A stretch of 40,117 nucleotides of DNA from a candidate division CSSED10-310 bacterium (GCA_003558985.1 PWNJ01000248.1:1-40117); one strand, 5' to 3'. Positions 26,676 through 35,817 are shown, counted from the first letter of the stretch. The notes: generated by a model not told the origin, from the sequence alone. Made by a program: numbers and translations.

Positions 26676-27695
26676 TTACTCTTTAGGAGCAGGCCGTGTT
26701 CTGCGACCAACAAGACTGCGATACATTCCAATTTCGGCAGACAGGGGTGTTTCTGGAGCCAGCCGAAACCGTTTGCTTAGCAGTACACATCCCCACCTAA
26801 AAAAGACCATTATATATAAAAGCTGACGTACAATAAACGACGATAGAGGATGATGATGTTTTCTGAAATAGTAACACATGCTTTTATAGCGTTCGTAGAA
26901 GGGTCGTAATGGAGCTTTCGAAGACGACGAAGCGACTGTATGGGTTGCTGAGGCAGTATTCAGAAACACCCATGAATAGCCTTCATTTTTAAGACGGCGA
27001 GCCAGATCAATTTCTTCATAATAAAGAAAGAAATATTCATCCAGTCCACCTACTTCATCTACTGCTGAACGTCTTAGAAGAACACAGGCGCCAGTTGTAT
27101 AGTCCACTGTTTCATCCTCATCAGGCAATGGTGAATATTGACGAAATATCGAGCCGAGTATTTTCAACGGTCCGTGCATGATTTTTTCGTCATCAGGCAA
27201 AAGGCGTTTCAGACGGTACAAATGAGCTAAGGTATGCAGCAAAGATGGAAAGCTGCCGCGTGACGGCTGAATGCGTCCATCGGGAAAGAGCATTTTGGGT
27301 GCAACAGCCGCAACAGTTGAGTGTTGATCCAGGTATTCTTTGAGTCTTTGTATTGATGAGGCATCAATTACAGCATCCGGATTCAGCAGCAGAATAAATG
27401 GAGCTCGGGAGGCTTGTATTCCCTGGTTGACGGCAGTGGCAAATCCCTGGTTTTCGTCATTCCTGATTACGGTAACATCGTTTTGAAAGTTTTCCAGAAG
27501 AGTAAAAGTGTCATCTGTAGATGCATTATCAATCAGAATTATTTCCAATCCCAGAACCGGCGCCCAGGCAACCAGTCTTGGCAACGATTCTTCAAGGTCT
27601 GTTTCTGACTGGTGGCTGACGATTATAACAGCGATTGAGTGCAATGAATACGGCATACTGGGTGTATGAATACCAATTGATTCAATTGTTTCCAT
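26676..27695 (-). CDS. GT2-family glycosyltransferase, rhamnosyltransferase-like
   Basis: I chose ATG 27695, which leaves a 339-residue protein; the open frame continues to 27851 but that part lies inside the upstream gene. The GT-A domain has VIIVSHQSETDLEESL, ILIDNASTDDTF and the metal-binding NPDAVID. YTTGACVLLRRSAVDEVGGLDE and FFLYYEEIDLARRLK form the acceptor-side block typical of GT2 rhamnosyltransferases. It probably transfers a deoxysugar or hexose in surface polysaccharide synthesis; the sugar is inferred. It overlaps the GT39-like gene by 14 nt. It converges on the GNAT/MocA gene with only 5 nt between stops. Confidence 0.87.
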   Translation of the reverse strand: METIESIGIHTPSMPYSLHSIAVIIVSHQSETDLEESLPRLVAWAPVLGLEIILIDNASTDDTFTLLENFQNDVTVIRNDENQGFATAVNQGIQASRAPFILLLNPDAVIDASSIQRLKEYLDQHSTVAAVAPKMLFPDGRIQPSRGSFPSLLHTLAHLYRLKRLLPDDEKIMHGPLKILGSIFRQYSPLPDEDETVDYTTGACVLLRRSAVDEVGGLDEYFFLYYEEIDLARRLKNEGYSWVFLNTASATHTVASSSSKAPLRPFYERYKSMCYYFRKHHHPLSSFIVRQLLYIMVFFRWGCVLLSKRFRLAPETPLSAEIGMYRSLVGRRTRPAPKE

Positions 27696-29382
27696 AAATC
27701 GTATGAATCCTTCGAATAGAAACTTTTGAGTTTTTAATAGTATAGGATTTAACAAGCTCAGTGTGTTGCATATCGTCCGGGAACCAGTTGTAATGATGTT
27801 CCAGTTCGTTGCCCAGTGGATATTCCCAGGAAACAATGTGCGTGATGCCATATGTTTCGAACGGGGTTTCCCAATTTACAAAATCTTTCCAAACCGGTAT
27901 GGCGCGATATGGAGTTTCAAGTACTAACTGGGGAGCCCATTGACCTGCAATAACCGAATTCTCAGGCAGTATTTCAGAAAGGTCACGTGATGTTTCAATT
28001 ACATCATATGTTCGGTTTATCATGCGGTAACCAACAATAGCGCTCTGAAATACGACACAGAATACCAAACTGAGTGAAACAAATCGTTCAGACATGCGTT
28101 CCGGTTTAAAAACTATAACAGACCAGATAATACACCAGATCAATAATGCTATGGCGCCAATTGTTGAGAATCCGGGTACATTGGTTAAACCTGTCAGTTT
28201 ACCTTCAAGGAAAAATCCATCTGCAAGAATCGGCAGATTCAATCCGGCAGGAAGCCATAGAAACGCAAGTAGAATAAGCTTTGACATTGTTGTGGTTTTT
28301 TTCAGATTGGTCATTGTGTCACGGCCGGAAACAAACCGGTATCCTAATATGATCATGGGGATCAACAATGGTACAAAATACCTAACCGGTCTGTAACCCA
28401 TCGGCATTAGAACAACAAAACCGGTAATCAACCACAATACAGAAAATACCAGAGCGGGTGGCTGCAGTCTGAATCTGCGTCTGACCAGCATCAGGGCGGT
28501 CATCAACAAGCAAGCAGACAACAGAAGTGGCATCCGGTTGAAATAAACTCCTGCCGGTTGTTCGATCAGGTTTCGCAATATATCCATTAATGAGTTGCCA
28601 TGCTGTGATAAATAGAATCGATTATACTGTTCCAGAAGCATTTGATTAGGCAACCGAATAAAATATAACCAGACAGCAGTAACAATTCCAGCGCCAAGAA
28701 TTTGTCGTGCAACTGTCAGGCCAGCACGTTTTCGCGAGGTTTCTGACACAAGGCTGGCCAGAAGTACAAGCGGAATAAAATACAATTGGGTTGTTTTTAT
28801 CTGCCATGTCCATGCTGCGGCAATTCCTGTCATAACATCCAGAGCATTTTTCCTCCACCCTTGCCGATTTTCCTGTCCCAGCAGCCACAACCACATTGTC
28901 AGCGCTGATACCGGTAACACCGATGACTCCAGAATAGCAATTCGTTGGTAGGATACCAGAAAACTGTTAATGGCAAATAACAGAAATAGAAACCCTGAAG
29001 GGTCAAGACGACGTGTTATTCTGTCAATAAAAAACAATGTTAGCACTGCCAGTATCATGGCCCATATCCTGACAGACAAAAGACTGACTCCCCAAATACC
29101 AAAGATCAGTTTAACCGGATAATGCAGTGTCGGGCTGACCAGTTTATTGTGCCACTGATCAATAGTGGCTGATTCAAAAAGAACTTCATTTCGAGCATTG
29201 TGAACCCAAAAGCCTTCATCAGCATAATAGCCACCGCTCCATGAAAGATCAGCAGGCGGATCCGCCAATGGAAACAAGCATCGAACACTCAATGCAATAA
29301 GCCAGGCAGTTATTCTGATATAAACACTTGTGCGGGTTTTGTCTGTCAACAGTGAAACTGTCATAGCGCCGAAATGTATCAA
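27682..29382 (-). CDS. GT39-like membrane glycosyltransferase (ArnT/PMT superfamily)
   Basis: The 566-residue protein has 11 or more hydrophobic segments and a loop after the first that includes SWSGGYYADEGFWVHNAR. This loop holds the acidic DE pair used by GT-C enzymes that take sugars from polyprenyl phosphate. Similar proteins of family GT39 and the ArnT group act on the outer face of the cytoplasmic membrane. The C-terminus is a soluble domain of about 110 residues (YDVIETSRDLSEILPENSVIAG onward). It is co-transcribed with the GT2 gene downstream and divergent from the TPR/TolB-like lipoprotein. Acceptor could be a protein, lipid or glycan. Confidence 0.82.
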   Translation of the reverse strand: MIHFGAMTVSLLTDKTRTSVYIRITAWLIALSVRCLFPLADPPADLSWSGGYYADEGFWVHNARNEVLFESATIDQWHNKLVSPTLHYPVKLIFGIWGVSLLSVRIWAMILAVLTLFFIDRITRRLDPSGFLFLLFAINSFLVSYQRIAILESSVLPVSALTMWLWLLGQENRQGWRKNALDVMTGIAAAWTWQIKTTQLYFIPLVLLASLVSETSRKRAGLTVARQILGAGIVTAVWLYFIRLPNQMLLEQYNRFYLSQHGNSLMDILRNLIEQPAGVYFNRMPLLLSACLLMTALMLVRRRFRLQPPALVFSVLWLITGFVVLMPMGYRPVRYFVPLLIPMIILGYRFVSGRDTMTNLKKTTTMSKLILLAFLWLPAGLNLPILADGFFLEGKLTGLTNVPGFSTIGAIALLIWCIIWSVIVFKPERMSERFVSLSLVFCVVFQSAIVGYRMINRTYDVIETSRDLSEILPENSVIAGQWAPQLVLETPYRAIPVWKDFVNWETPFETYGITHIVSWEYPLGNELEHHYNWFPDDMQHTELVKSYTIKNSKVSIRRIHTIYGNN

Positions 29383-29479
29383 ACTTTATCAAATTGTCAA
29401 AGATGTTTTCTTCCTGTTTCTTTTAACGGAGCTCTTGACTATTTGGCTGTTACATTGTAATGATTAATATTCGGTTTCA

Positions 29480-29504
29480 GGGTTGTCCCGCCCTTGGACA
29501 ACCC
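29480..29504 (+). promoter_or_regulatory. 9-bp perfect inverted repeat upstream of lipoprotein gene
   Basis: GGGTTGTCC (29480-29488) and GGACAACCC (29496-29504) pair exactly, with a 7-nt loop. It is not followed by a T-run, so it is not a terminator. It lies 38 nt before the ATG of the TPR/TolB-like gene and could be an operator or an RNA stem in its leader. Confidence 0.45.
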
Positions 29505-29542
29505 ATGTAATATTCATTTATGAAAGGAAAGGGGATTTTAAT

Positions 29543-30829
29543 ATGTATAACTCACGCCGTGTCGCTATGATTTGTGTGATGATAGCGCTGTTGTTTTCGA
29601 TAACGGGATGTGAAGATACCGAAACTCTTCGGCGCGGAGCTCATCTGGATAATACCGGAAACTATCGGGATGCGATTGAATACTACAAAAACTTCCTGGA
29701 AGAACATCCGGATTCAAATCGGCGTCCTGCTGTCGAAGAAGCAATCGCGACAGCATATTTCAACTGGGCAGAGAATGAAAAGCAGTTAAAAAACTGGGAA
29801 AGCGGTGTCGAACTGATGCAGATTATTCTGGACGATTATCATGGCACTCGTGCTGCCGAACAGGTCGAAACGGCTCTTCCCGAATTTTTACTTGAATGGG
29901 CAAGCCAGATGACAAATGAAGGCGACTTTCTTGAAGCTCTGAAAGCGCTTACACGGCTTATTCGCCACTTTCCGGCATCAGGATTTGCTGAACGGGGACG
30001 ACGGCTTCGATCTGAGATAGGTATGTTTGCATTCAGTTCTGATGAAAACGTCTATGTAATGAATGCCGATGGCACACGATTAAGAAAAGTAGCCTCAAAC
30101 GCAGTTTCAGCAGCGATTTCACCTGAAGGTGATCGCATTGCGTATATCGAAATACCCCGTTCCGGACAAACTCAGGGATATTTATGGGTGTCCAATATTG
30201 ATGGACGTCGCGCCCAGCGATTAATTGACCGATCCAACGCAACCAATCCGGTCTTTTCCACCGACGGAACACTGATATGGTTTAGCCGGGATGATTCTTT
30301 TCAGGCCGTAAACCTTGCCGGAACTACTATACATGCGCATTTCGGCATTCGTGATTTTGATACTATCGGTAGCTTCAACCCTGCAGGAACAGAAATGGTC
30401 ACTTTTTTAAGACGACCGCGAAGAAACATTTCAAGACTCTGCATAACCAGCACTTTTGAGGAGTATCTTGAACTGCATACAACAGAAAACAATCCAATTC
30501 GTGGCGCTGCATGGTCAAGAGATAATCTTCGAATCGTTTTTGTTACACCCAAAGGTATACACTCAATTTCACCTCAGGGGGGCGAAGTGACCGATTTGCT
30601 TCTATCAGAAGATTTTGATGACATCGATATTTGGGATGTTGATATTTCTCCGACAGGTACAAATATTGTGTTTATTGGACAAAAACCGGATGAAACTCAT
30701 CAACGCATCTATTATATGAATCTTGCTCGAGAAATTTTCGAATTGCCGTACGAAGCTCCTGAAGATATGGAAAAACCATATCCGACCGGAAACAGGATTA
30801 CCTGGGAAGAAGGATTTTTACGATACTGA
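29543..30829 (+). CDS. Lipoprotein with TPR helices and TolB-like beta-propeller
   Basis: I chose ATG 29543, with AAAGGGG upstream; the frame is open to 29483. The 428-residue product has a signal peptide with lipobox ITGC, so it is a lipoprotein. The first 150 mature residues are TPR helices (LRRGAHLDNTGNYRDAIEYY, then WASQMTNEGDFLEALKALTR), similar to BamD/YfiO-type repeats. The rest is a WD40-like propeller with TolB-type blades (NVYVMNADGTRLRKV, LWVSNIDGRRAQRL, AAWSRDNLRIVFV-type sequence). These blades commonly bind protein partners in the periplasm. The combination suggests a scaffold in envelope assembly or sensing. It has no obvious operon partner; the next gene is convergent. Confidence 0.83.
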   Translation: MYNSRRVAMICVMIALLFSITGCEDTETLRRGAHLDNTGNYRDAIEYYKNFLEEHPDSNRRPAVEEAIATAYFNWAENEKQLKNWESGVELMQIILDDYHGTRAAEQVETALPEFLLEWASQMTNEGDFLEALKALTRLIRHFPASGFAERGRRLRSEIGMFAFSSDENVYVMNADGTRLRKVASNAVSAAISPEGDRIAYIEIPRSGQTQGYLWVSNIDGRRAQRLIDRSNATNPVFSTDGTLIWFSRDDSFQAVNLAGTTIHAHFGIRDFDTIGSFNPAGTEMVTFLRRPRRNISRLCITSTFEEYLELHTTENNPIRGAAWSRDNLRIVFVTPKGIHSISPQGGEVTDLLLSEDFDDIDIWDVDISPTGTNIVFIGQKPDETHQRIYYMNLAREIFELPYEAPEDMEKPYPTGNRITWEEGFLRY

Positions 30830-30861
30830 TCCCTTGGTTCAGAACGGTTTGTTCAATCGCG

Positions 30862-31749
30862 TTACAGTTTAAAGTAAAGAATAGCAAACACAGCAACTAT
30901 CCATAAAAACATGTCAATTATCATTGCCTTGTCCTGAAGAAATACTTTTTCAGGGCTTCCTCCCTGATTCTGTGTCATCACCAGGTATAAATATCTGAAA
31001 ATTGCAAACAGAACAAACGGAAAGGTGTAAATCAATTTGTCTGTTTGCAGTTTATCGGTCACTTCTGGAGATATGGTATACAACGCATAAGCCATTAGCG
31101 CACTTGCTGTTACAACAGACGTCATCTGATCAATTAGAGCTGGAGTATAGTGCTGCAAAACCAGCCGGTGTTTGCCGGGTTTTTCTTTTATAAGATAGAG
31201 TTCATGACGGCGTTTGCATATAGCAAGGAAAAGCGCCAGCAACATGGTGCACATCAGCAGCCAATGAGAGAATGTAACATTGATGACAACAGCGCCTGCG
31301 GCAGCCCGGAGCACAAAACCAAACGCAATAATCATGACATCAATTATCACGATGTTTTTCAATTTAAAAGAATAGGCAATGTTTACAGTAAAATAGACGA
31401 GTGTAATAATACCGAACTCAACGGAGAGCAGAAATCCTGAAACAAACGCAAGAAGAGCCAAAACGACAAGTGACAAAAGCGCTATTCGCACAGGAAGTCT
31501 TCCTGAGGGTATAGGCCGTTTACATTTTTCAGGATGAGCCAGATCCCGTTTTATATCGGCCATGTCATTCATGATATAGACACAGCCGGATACAACACAG
31601 AATATAAAAAAGGCGCCGACAGACCTGACCAATGCGCTAATTTCAAACAGTTTCAGCGAAAATATTAAACCTGCAAAAACCAGAAGGTTTTTTATCCATT
31701 GTTTCGGACGCATTGTTTCAAAAAGCGCTTTGAAAATCGTCATAATCAT
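30862..31749 (-). CDS. UbiA-family prenyltransferase, DPPR-synthase type
   Basis: I chose ATG 31749, with GAGGAG 7 nt upstream; the frame is open to 31794. The 295-residue polytopic membrane enzyme has N61-D-x-x-D65 and D69 in NDMADIKRD, followed by HPEKCKRPIPSG. That is the signature of 5-phosphoribosyl-1-pyrophosphate:decaprenyl-phosphate phosphoribosyltransferase rather than quinone-pathway UbiA. A second aspartate motif is not obvious. The enzyme makes polyprenyl-phosphoribose, the precursor of polyprenyl-phospho-arabinose, so arabinose or ribose may enter a surface glycan here. The 2'-epimerase pair (DprE1/DprE2) is not in the window. Confidence 0.88.
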   Translation of the reverse strand: MIMTIFKALFETMRPKQWIKNLLVFAGLIFSLKLFEISALVRSVGAFFIFCVVSGCVYIMNDMADIKRDLAHPEKCKRPIPSGRLPVRIALLSLVVLALLAFVSGFLLSVEFGIITLVYFTVNIAYSFKLKNIVIIDVMIIAFGFVLRAAAGAVVINVTFSHWLLMCTMLLALFLAICKRRHELYLIKEKPGKHRLVLQHYTPALIDQMTSVVTASALMAYALYTISPEVTDKLQTDKLIYTFPFVLFAIFRYLYLVMTQNQGGSPEKVFLQDKAMIIDMFLWIVAVFAILYFKL

Positions 31750-31824
31750 CAGGAATCTCCTCAACCGCTCAAAACAGTTGCAGCATAATACCATTATTTA
31801 GACAAATTCCAAAGGTCTTGAGAG

Positions 31825-31842
31825 CAATCAGCCTGCTGATTG
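31825..31842. repeat. 18-bp inverted repeat between barrel gene and ubiA-like gene
   Basis: CAATCAGCCTGCTGATTG is an inverted repeat of two 8-bp arms with a 2-nt centre. It sits between the barrel stop (31926) and the prenyltransferase start (31749), both leftward. No T-run follows on either strand, so it may be an operator rather than a terminator. Confidence 0.4.
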
Positions 31843-31925
31843 TCAGCATTCAGGATTTACAGCAGACTATATGTTATGAAGTAAAAAGTTTTTAGCGCGT
31901 TAAATCTGATCGTTCACAAGTCAGG

Positions 31926-32507
31926 TCAACGTGCCAAAACACGGGAATCCAGAAGAAACCGCAAGCCCAAACTGAATTCGCTCCAGTACACCCTGGAATC
32001 ATGGTCTTTAAGTTCAACCCCGTGACGATTAAACTGAAACACAGCTTCCATATCACTCCGGAAATGGTAATTCATTCCAAACCCGTAATTCATGCCCAGA
32101 TTAACTCCCTCTTTTGCCTGATAATCCGTCCACCAGGCTCTGTTCGTATTCCATATATATACACCCAGACCTCCCAGAACGTAAGCGCTAAAATCGTCAT
32201 GAAACCGGTGCGCAACCCGTCCATTAAGGTTCCAGTGCCAAACAGCGAAATTACCCATTCCCCTTTTTCGTGACATACTCAGATAATTCATTGATGTGTG
32301 AACACCAACATTTTCATTGTACATGTAGTTCAGACCAACACCTATTCCAACATTGTTCTGAAATCGATCGTTCAGTTCACCGGATGGGAATATGCCCTGA
32401 AGCATCAATTCACCTGTTAAATCACCTGCTAGCACTGGTTGTCCTGCTGAAAACACAACAACAATCAATATGATTGCAATTCCTGTTATCCTGTATTGCT
32501 GTTTCAT
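31926..32507 (-). CDS. Outer-membrane beta-barrel protein
   Basis: The 193-residue protein has a signal peptide ending near VLAGDL. The mature part is made of alternating beta strands (GVGLNYMYNENVGVHTSMNY, AYVLGGLGVYIW, GVNLGMNYGFGMNYHF, EFSLGLRFLL). The aromatic C-terminal strand and regular length fit an 8-stranded barrel of OmpA/OmpW-type size. GGAGAC lies 5 nt before the ATG. I cannot assign a named porin family, and the function is probably outer-membrane structural or small-molecule passage. It is followed on the same strand by the DPPR-synthase-like gene after 176 nt. Confidence 0.8.
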   Translation of the reverse strand: MKQQYRITGIAIILIVVVFSAGQPVLAGDLTGELMLQGIFPSGELNDRFQNNVGIGVGLNYMYNENVGVHTSMNYLSMSRKRGMGNFAVWHWNLNGRVAHRFHDDFSAYVLGGLGVYIWNTNRAWWTDYQAKEGVNLGMNYGFGMNYHFRSDMEAVFQFNRHGVELKDHDSRVYWSEFSLGLRFLLDSRVLAR

Positions 32508-32631
32508 TCACGGTCTCCTTAGCGTTTCGGTTTCTTCATCGACCGCCATATACTAGCAGGAAATATACCATCAGGACAACACCTGCTTCAGCTTCCTCGC
32601 ATTTTTTTTCAAATCAGATTAATATTAGTAT

Positions 32632-33005
32632 GCGGAGTCGGCCGGGCGGCCGCTGGTTCCTGTTGGAACTGGAGGAAAGTCCGGGCTCCAGAGGGCAGAA
32701 CGCCGGGTAACTCCCGGGGGGAGTGATCCTACGGAAAGTGCAACAGAGAGCAGACCGCCGATGGCCTCAAGGCACAGGCAAGGGTGAAACGGTGAGGTAA
32801 GAGCTCACCAGCGGTTCGGGTAACCGGATCGGCTTGGCAAACCCCGTTCGGAGCAAGACCAAATAGAGAAGCGCTTGAGAGCGGCCCGTTCGATGCTTCC
32901 GGGTAGGTTGCATGAGGCGCATGGTAACATGCGTCCCAGATGAATGGTCGCCGTTCATCCGGTTAAACGGATGTTCACAGAACCCGGCTTACAGGTCGAC
33001 TCCGC
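32632..33005 (+). ncRNA. rnpB: RNase P RNA, bacterial class A
   Basis: This is the catalytic RNA of RNase P, which removes 5' leaders from tRNA precursors. The terminal P1 helix is formed by GCGGAGTCG (32632-32640) and CGACTCCGC (32997-33005). The conserved core begins with GAGGAAAGTCCGGGCTCC (32672-32689). ACAGAGAGCAGACCGCC and GGTAAGAGCTCACCAG occur in the expected order. The P15-loop region GAGCAAGACCAAATAGAG, near 32851-32868, pairs with tRNA CCA ends. The 3' core ends in GGCTTACAGGTCG. The fold is class A. No protein gene lies in the segment, so short open frames on either strand here are artefacts. Confidence 0.97.
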
Positions 33006-33006
33006 G

Positions 33007-33013
33007 TTTTTTT
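33007..33013 (+). terminator. T-run terminating rnpB
   Basis: Seven consecutive T bases follow the closing P1 strand of rnpB directly. The 3' half of the P1 helix ahead of the T-run could end transcription in the manner of an intrinsic terminator. No second strong stem is present, so this is a moderate call. Confidence 0.4.
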
Positions 33014-33065
33014 CGTTTGAGTAAACAAACTAGCAAGTGTATTCTTAAGAATCAGGAGACCAGTA

Positions 33066-33551
33066 ATGAAACTAAAACAGATCGTATCTTGTCTGCTACT
33101 GTTTATGTTAAGTTCAGGTATCAATTATGCTCAAGCAAAGGATGGTCTGGGGCTTGGAATTATTATCGGCGAACCCACAGGACTGAGTCTTAAAACATGG
33201 CTATCAGGAAACAAAGCGTTCGCTGCCGGAGTTGCCTGGTCATTTTCAAGTGATGCAACATTTCATTTTCATGCGGATTATCTGATTCACCGTTTTGATC
33301 TGATACATACACCCGAATTACAAGGTTCCATGCCTGTTTATTACGGAATTGGCGCGCGATTCAAATTAAAAGATGATAACAAGCGTCGTGATAACGATGA
33401 TAAGCTTGGAATACGCTTTCCACTGGGACTATCGTATCTGCCACCCCAAACTCCTTTGGATGTATTTCTGGAGATTGTACCAATACTGGATATCGTTCCG
33501 GATACATCAGTTGGATTTAATGCTGCTATTGGTATTCGGTATTATTTTTGA
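33066..33551 (+). CDS. Small outer-membrane beta-barrel protein (DUF3996-like)
   Basis: The 161-residue protein has a signal peptide ending near INYAQAKDG. The mature part begins GLGLGIIIGEPTGLSLKTWL, which by eye matches the small barrels of the DUF3996 type found in several Gram-negative groups. Strands such as AGVAWSFSSDATFHFHADYL, VYYGIGARFKL and AAIGIRYYF end in the aromatic residue usual for BAM substrates. A charged loop (DDNKRRDNDDK) would lie outside. CAGGAGA precedes the ATG by about 7 nt. It follows rnpB and ends 16 nt before the convergent SLC13 permease gene. Confidence 0.8.
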   Translation: MKLKQIVSCLLLFMLSSGINYAQAKDGLGLGIIIGEPTGLSLKTWLSGNKAFAAGVAWSFSSDATFHFHADYLIHRFDLIHTPELQGSMPVYYGIGARFKLKDDNKRRDNDDKLGIRFPLGLSYLPPQTPLDVFLEIVPILDIVPDTSVGFNAAIGIRYYF

Positions 33552-33567
33552 TTGTCTTTACCCAGTC

Positions 33568-35358
33568 TTAAAATATCCAGATAATCGGCGCCAGCCATAC
33601 AGCCAGTCCGCCTGTCAAAATCGTCAGTGGAAGCCCGACGCGTAAATAATCGTTGAACCGGTATCCTCCAGGTCCATATACCATCAGGTTGGTTTGATAT
33701 CCGATAGGCGTTGCAAAACTGGCGGATGCTCCAAGCATGACACAAATAATAAACGGCATAATGTTGACACCCAGTTGTTCCGCTGTATTCATGGCCAGTG
33801 GGAACACCAGAGCTGCTGCTGCATTATTGGTGATGATGGCAGTAAAAACACAGGTAATCCCATAGACCATTGCCAGCGCAACCCATGGATTAGTCCCAAC
33901 AATATTCAACAGATATGACGCTATGGCAGCTGCTGCTCCCGTTTTGTCAAGCGCTGCGCCCAAACCCAAAGCAGCAGCAATTGTAAGTAACACATCCCAT
34001 TCTATATTGCGCCGGGCATTGCCGGGCGAGGAAGCGCCGGTCAGCAGCATCAGACCAGCCGCGCACATGGATGCCTCCAGCATGCTAAGCCAGTTTGCCG
34101 CTACAGACGCAACCATCAGAATCAGTATTCCGAATGCAATCGGAGCTCGCTCAAAACGACGCGGCGAGAAATTATCTATCTGATTGATCAGATAAAAGTC
34201 GCGCGTGTCTTTCTGCCTTGAAATAAATCCGGCATGAGATTCCACAAGCAATGTATCGCCGGGACGCAATATGATGTCTCCGATTCGACCCTTGATTCGT
34301 TCGCCGTTACGCGCAACCGCCACGACAACGGCATTATACCGCTGTCTGAACCGGCCTTCCCGTATCGAGTTGCCCAGAAGCGGGCAGGTGTTTGACACGA
34401 CTGCCTCCACCATAATGCGTTTGTGCCGTGGGTAATCCAGCTTGAATATCTGATCGGTTGCAGGATGCAAATCCTTGAACTCATAAAGTGTCTTAATCGA
34501 TTCAACATTACCGACAAATACCAGACGATCATCAGCCTGAAGCGCCGTGTCTGGCGGAACAGCCGGATATACGTGGTCACCGCGAATCAGTTCGGCCAAA
34601 AACGCTCCGGGAAGACGCCTTAACCCGGCCGCTTCAATTGTTTTGTTTTCGATTGAGCCACCGGCAGTAACTTTTAACTCCAGTGTATATTCACGCGGAT
34701 TAGCCACAATTTCATCAAATGCCTTGCGCGACGGTAGCAGTTTCGGAGTTAGAATAATGTACAGAACTCCCACAACTGCCAAAGGAATGCCGATTTTGGC
34801 AATTTCGAACATTCCAAGCCCTTGCCCGCCATAACGTGTCTGCACCATTCCATTGACAATCAGATTGGTGCTGGTGCCGACAAGCGTGCAGGTGCCTCCA
34901 AGAATGGATGCGTAACTGAGCGGTATCAGAAGACGGGACGGCTGGATACGAATACGGCGGCTCCAGTCCATAACAATCGGAATGAACAAGGCTACAATTG
35001 GAGTGTTGTTCAGAAATGCACTCAGAAAACCAACCGATGACATCAGCCGGAACTGCGCCTTGACAGTGGATGACGGATGTCCCAGAACCCGTTGCGAAAT
35101 CCACAACAATCCACCCGTCTCCTTCAGACCCGCGACAACAATATACAAAACTCCAACCGTAACCAGACCCGGTGAACTGAAACCGGATAATGTCTCACGG
35201 GCATCCAGCACGCCTGTCAGAAGTAGAACAGCCAGTCCACCAAAAAATACATAATCGGACGGCAGACGGGTCAGGAACAAAATCAGAAAAGTGCCCAGAA
35301 CTACACCGAGTGTCAGCCATGCCGGCCAGCCAAGTTCCAGTAATGATATCGTCTCCAT
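33568..35358 (-). CDS. SLC13 (DASS)-family permease with TrkA-C domains
   Basis: The 596-residue permease has two membrane halves of the divalent anion/sodium symporter family. One half is around residues 10-200 (ISQRVLGHPS, FLNNTPIVALFIPIV). The other is around residues 400-590 (IEWDVLLTIAAALGLGAALDKTG, FTAIITNNAAAALVFPLAM). Between them lie two TrkA-C-type regulatory domains (about 210-290 and 310-375). The NNTPIV and NNAAAA motifs are the conserved ion-site loops. It probably imports sulfate, dicarboxylate or a related anion by sodium symport; the substrate is not readable. It stands alone and is divergent from nothing close. Confidence 0.88.
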   Translation of the reverse strand: METISLLELGWPAWLTLGVVLGTFLILFLTRLPSDYVFFGGLAVLLLTGVLDARETLSGFSSPGLVTVGVLYIVVAGLKETGGLLWISQRVLGHPSSTVKAQFRLMSSVGFLSAFLNNTPIVALFIPIVMDWSRRIRIQPSRLLIPLSYASILGGTCTLVGTSTNLIVNGMVQTRYGGQGLGMFEIAKIGIPLAVVGVLYIILTPKLLPSRKAFDEIVANPREYTLELKVTAGGSIENKTIEAAGLRRLPGAFLAELIRGDHVYPAVPPDTALQADDRLVFVGNVESIKTLYEFKDLHPATDQIFKLDYPRHKRIMVEAVVSNTCPLLGNSIREGRFRQRYNAVVVAVARNGERIKGRIGDIILRPGDTLLVESHAGFISRQKDTRDFYLINQIDNFSPRRFERAPIAFGILILMVASVAANWLSMLEASMCAAGLMLLTGASSPGNARRNIEWDVLLTIAAALGLGAALDKTGAAAAIASYLLNIVGTNPWVALAMVYGITCVFTAIITNNAAAALVFPLAMNTAEQLGVNIMPFIICVMLGASASFATPIGYQTNLMVYGPGGYRFNDYLRVGLPLTILTGGLAVWLAPIIWIF

Positions 35359-35502
35359 TCGAAAAAAAACACCTCTGCAGTTAAAACGTCTCAGGGGCTG
35401 TCAATCGGATATAATACACCTGATTTTCAACTTTTCATATATCGAAATTATGGCAACAACTCAAACTGAATTCAGCCATTCTGGATTGATTTATACCGAA
35501 TG

Positions 35503-35817
35503 TTAAATAACTTCAACGCCATTCTTTGCATAATCACTAATGAATGAATTCGTTGAATTCCACTCATCAGGTGTTAATGCTGTTGCTTCCAAAGGCGCCA
35601 TAACCGTCATTATTGCATCTGTCAGGATTTCTATCCTTTCCCAATAACTTTTCTTCACGAAATCAGATGAAATGACAACCAGATCGATATCGCTGGCCTC
35701 GTGCGCAACACCACTTGCATGGGAACCAAACAGGATGAGTTTTTCAACCCGGATACCAACTTTTTCAAGAGCGTTTTTAAAATCTCTCAGGTTTTGGTCA
35801 AGTTCATTTTTACCCAT
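35503..35817 (-). CDS. MNT-type minimal nucleotidyltransferase, HEPN partner
   Basis: The 104-residue protein has the polymerase-beta-like signature G31-S32 followed by D43-x-D45 (FGSHASGVAHEASDIDLVV), which is the GSx10DxD motif of minimal nucleotidyltransferases. In the known MntA/HepT pairs the nucleotidyltransferase modifies and silences the HEPN toxin. The start overlaps the HEPN gene by 31 nt, so both are made from one leftward transcript. Base composition is AT-rich (about 33 % GC in one 60-nt line I counted). Confidence 0.88.
   Translation of the reverse strand: MGKNELDQNLRDFKNALEKVGIRVEKLILFGSHASGVAHEASDIDLVVISSDFVKKSYWERIEILTDAIMTVMAPLEATALTPDEWNSTNSFISDYAKNGVEVI

Noticed and set aside
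32767..32958. Open frames on both strands inside the RNase P RNA
   Set aside because: The segment is fully explained by the conserved rnpB core; the frames are chance.
33015..33030. GTTTG/CAAAC stem after the rnpB T-run
   Set aside because: Only five AT-rich pairs and no T-run after it, too weak for a terminator.
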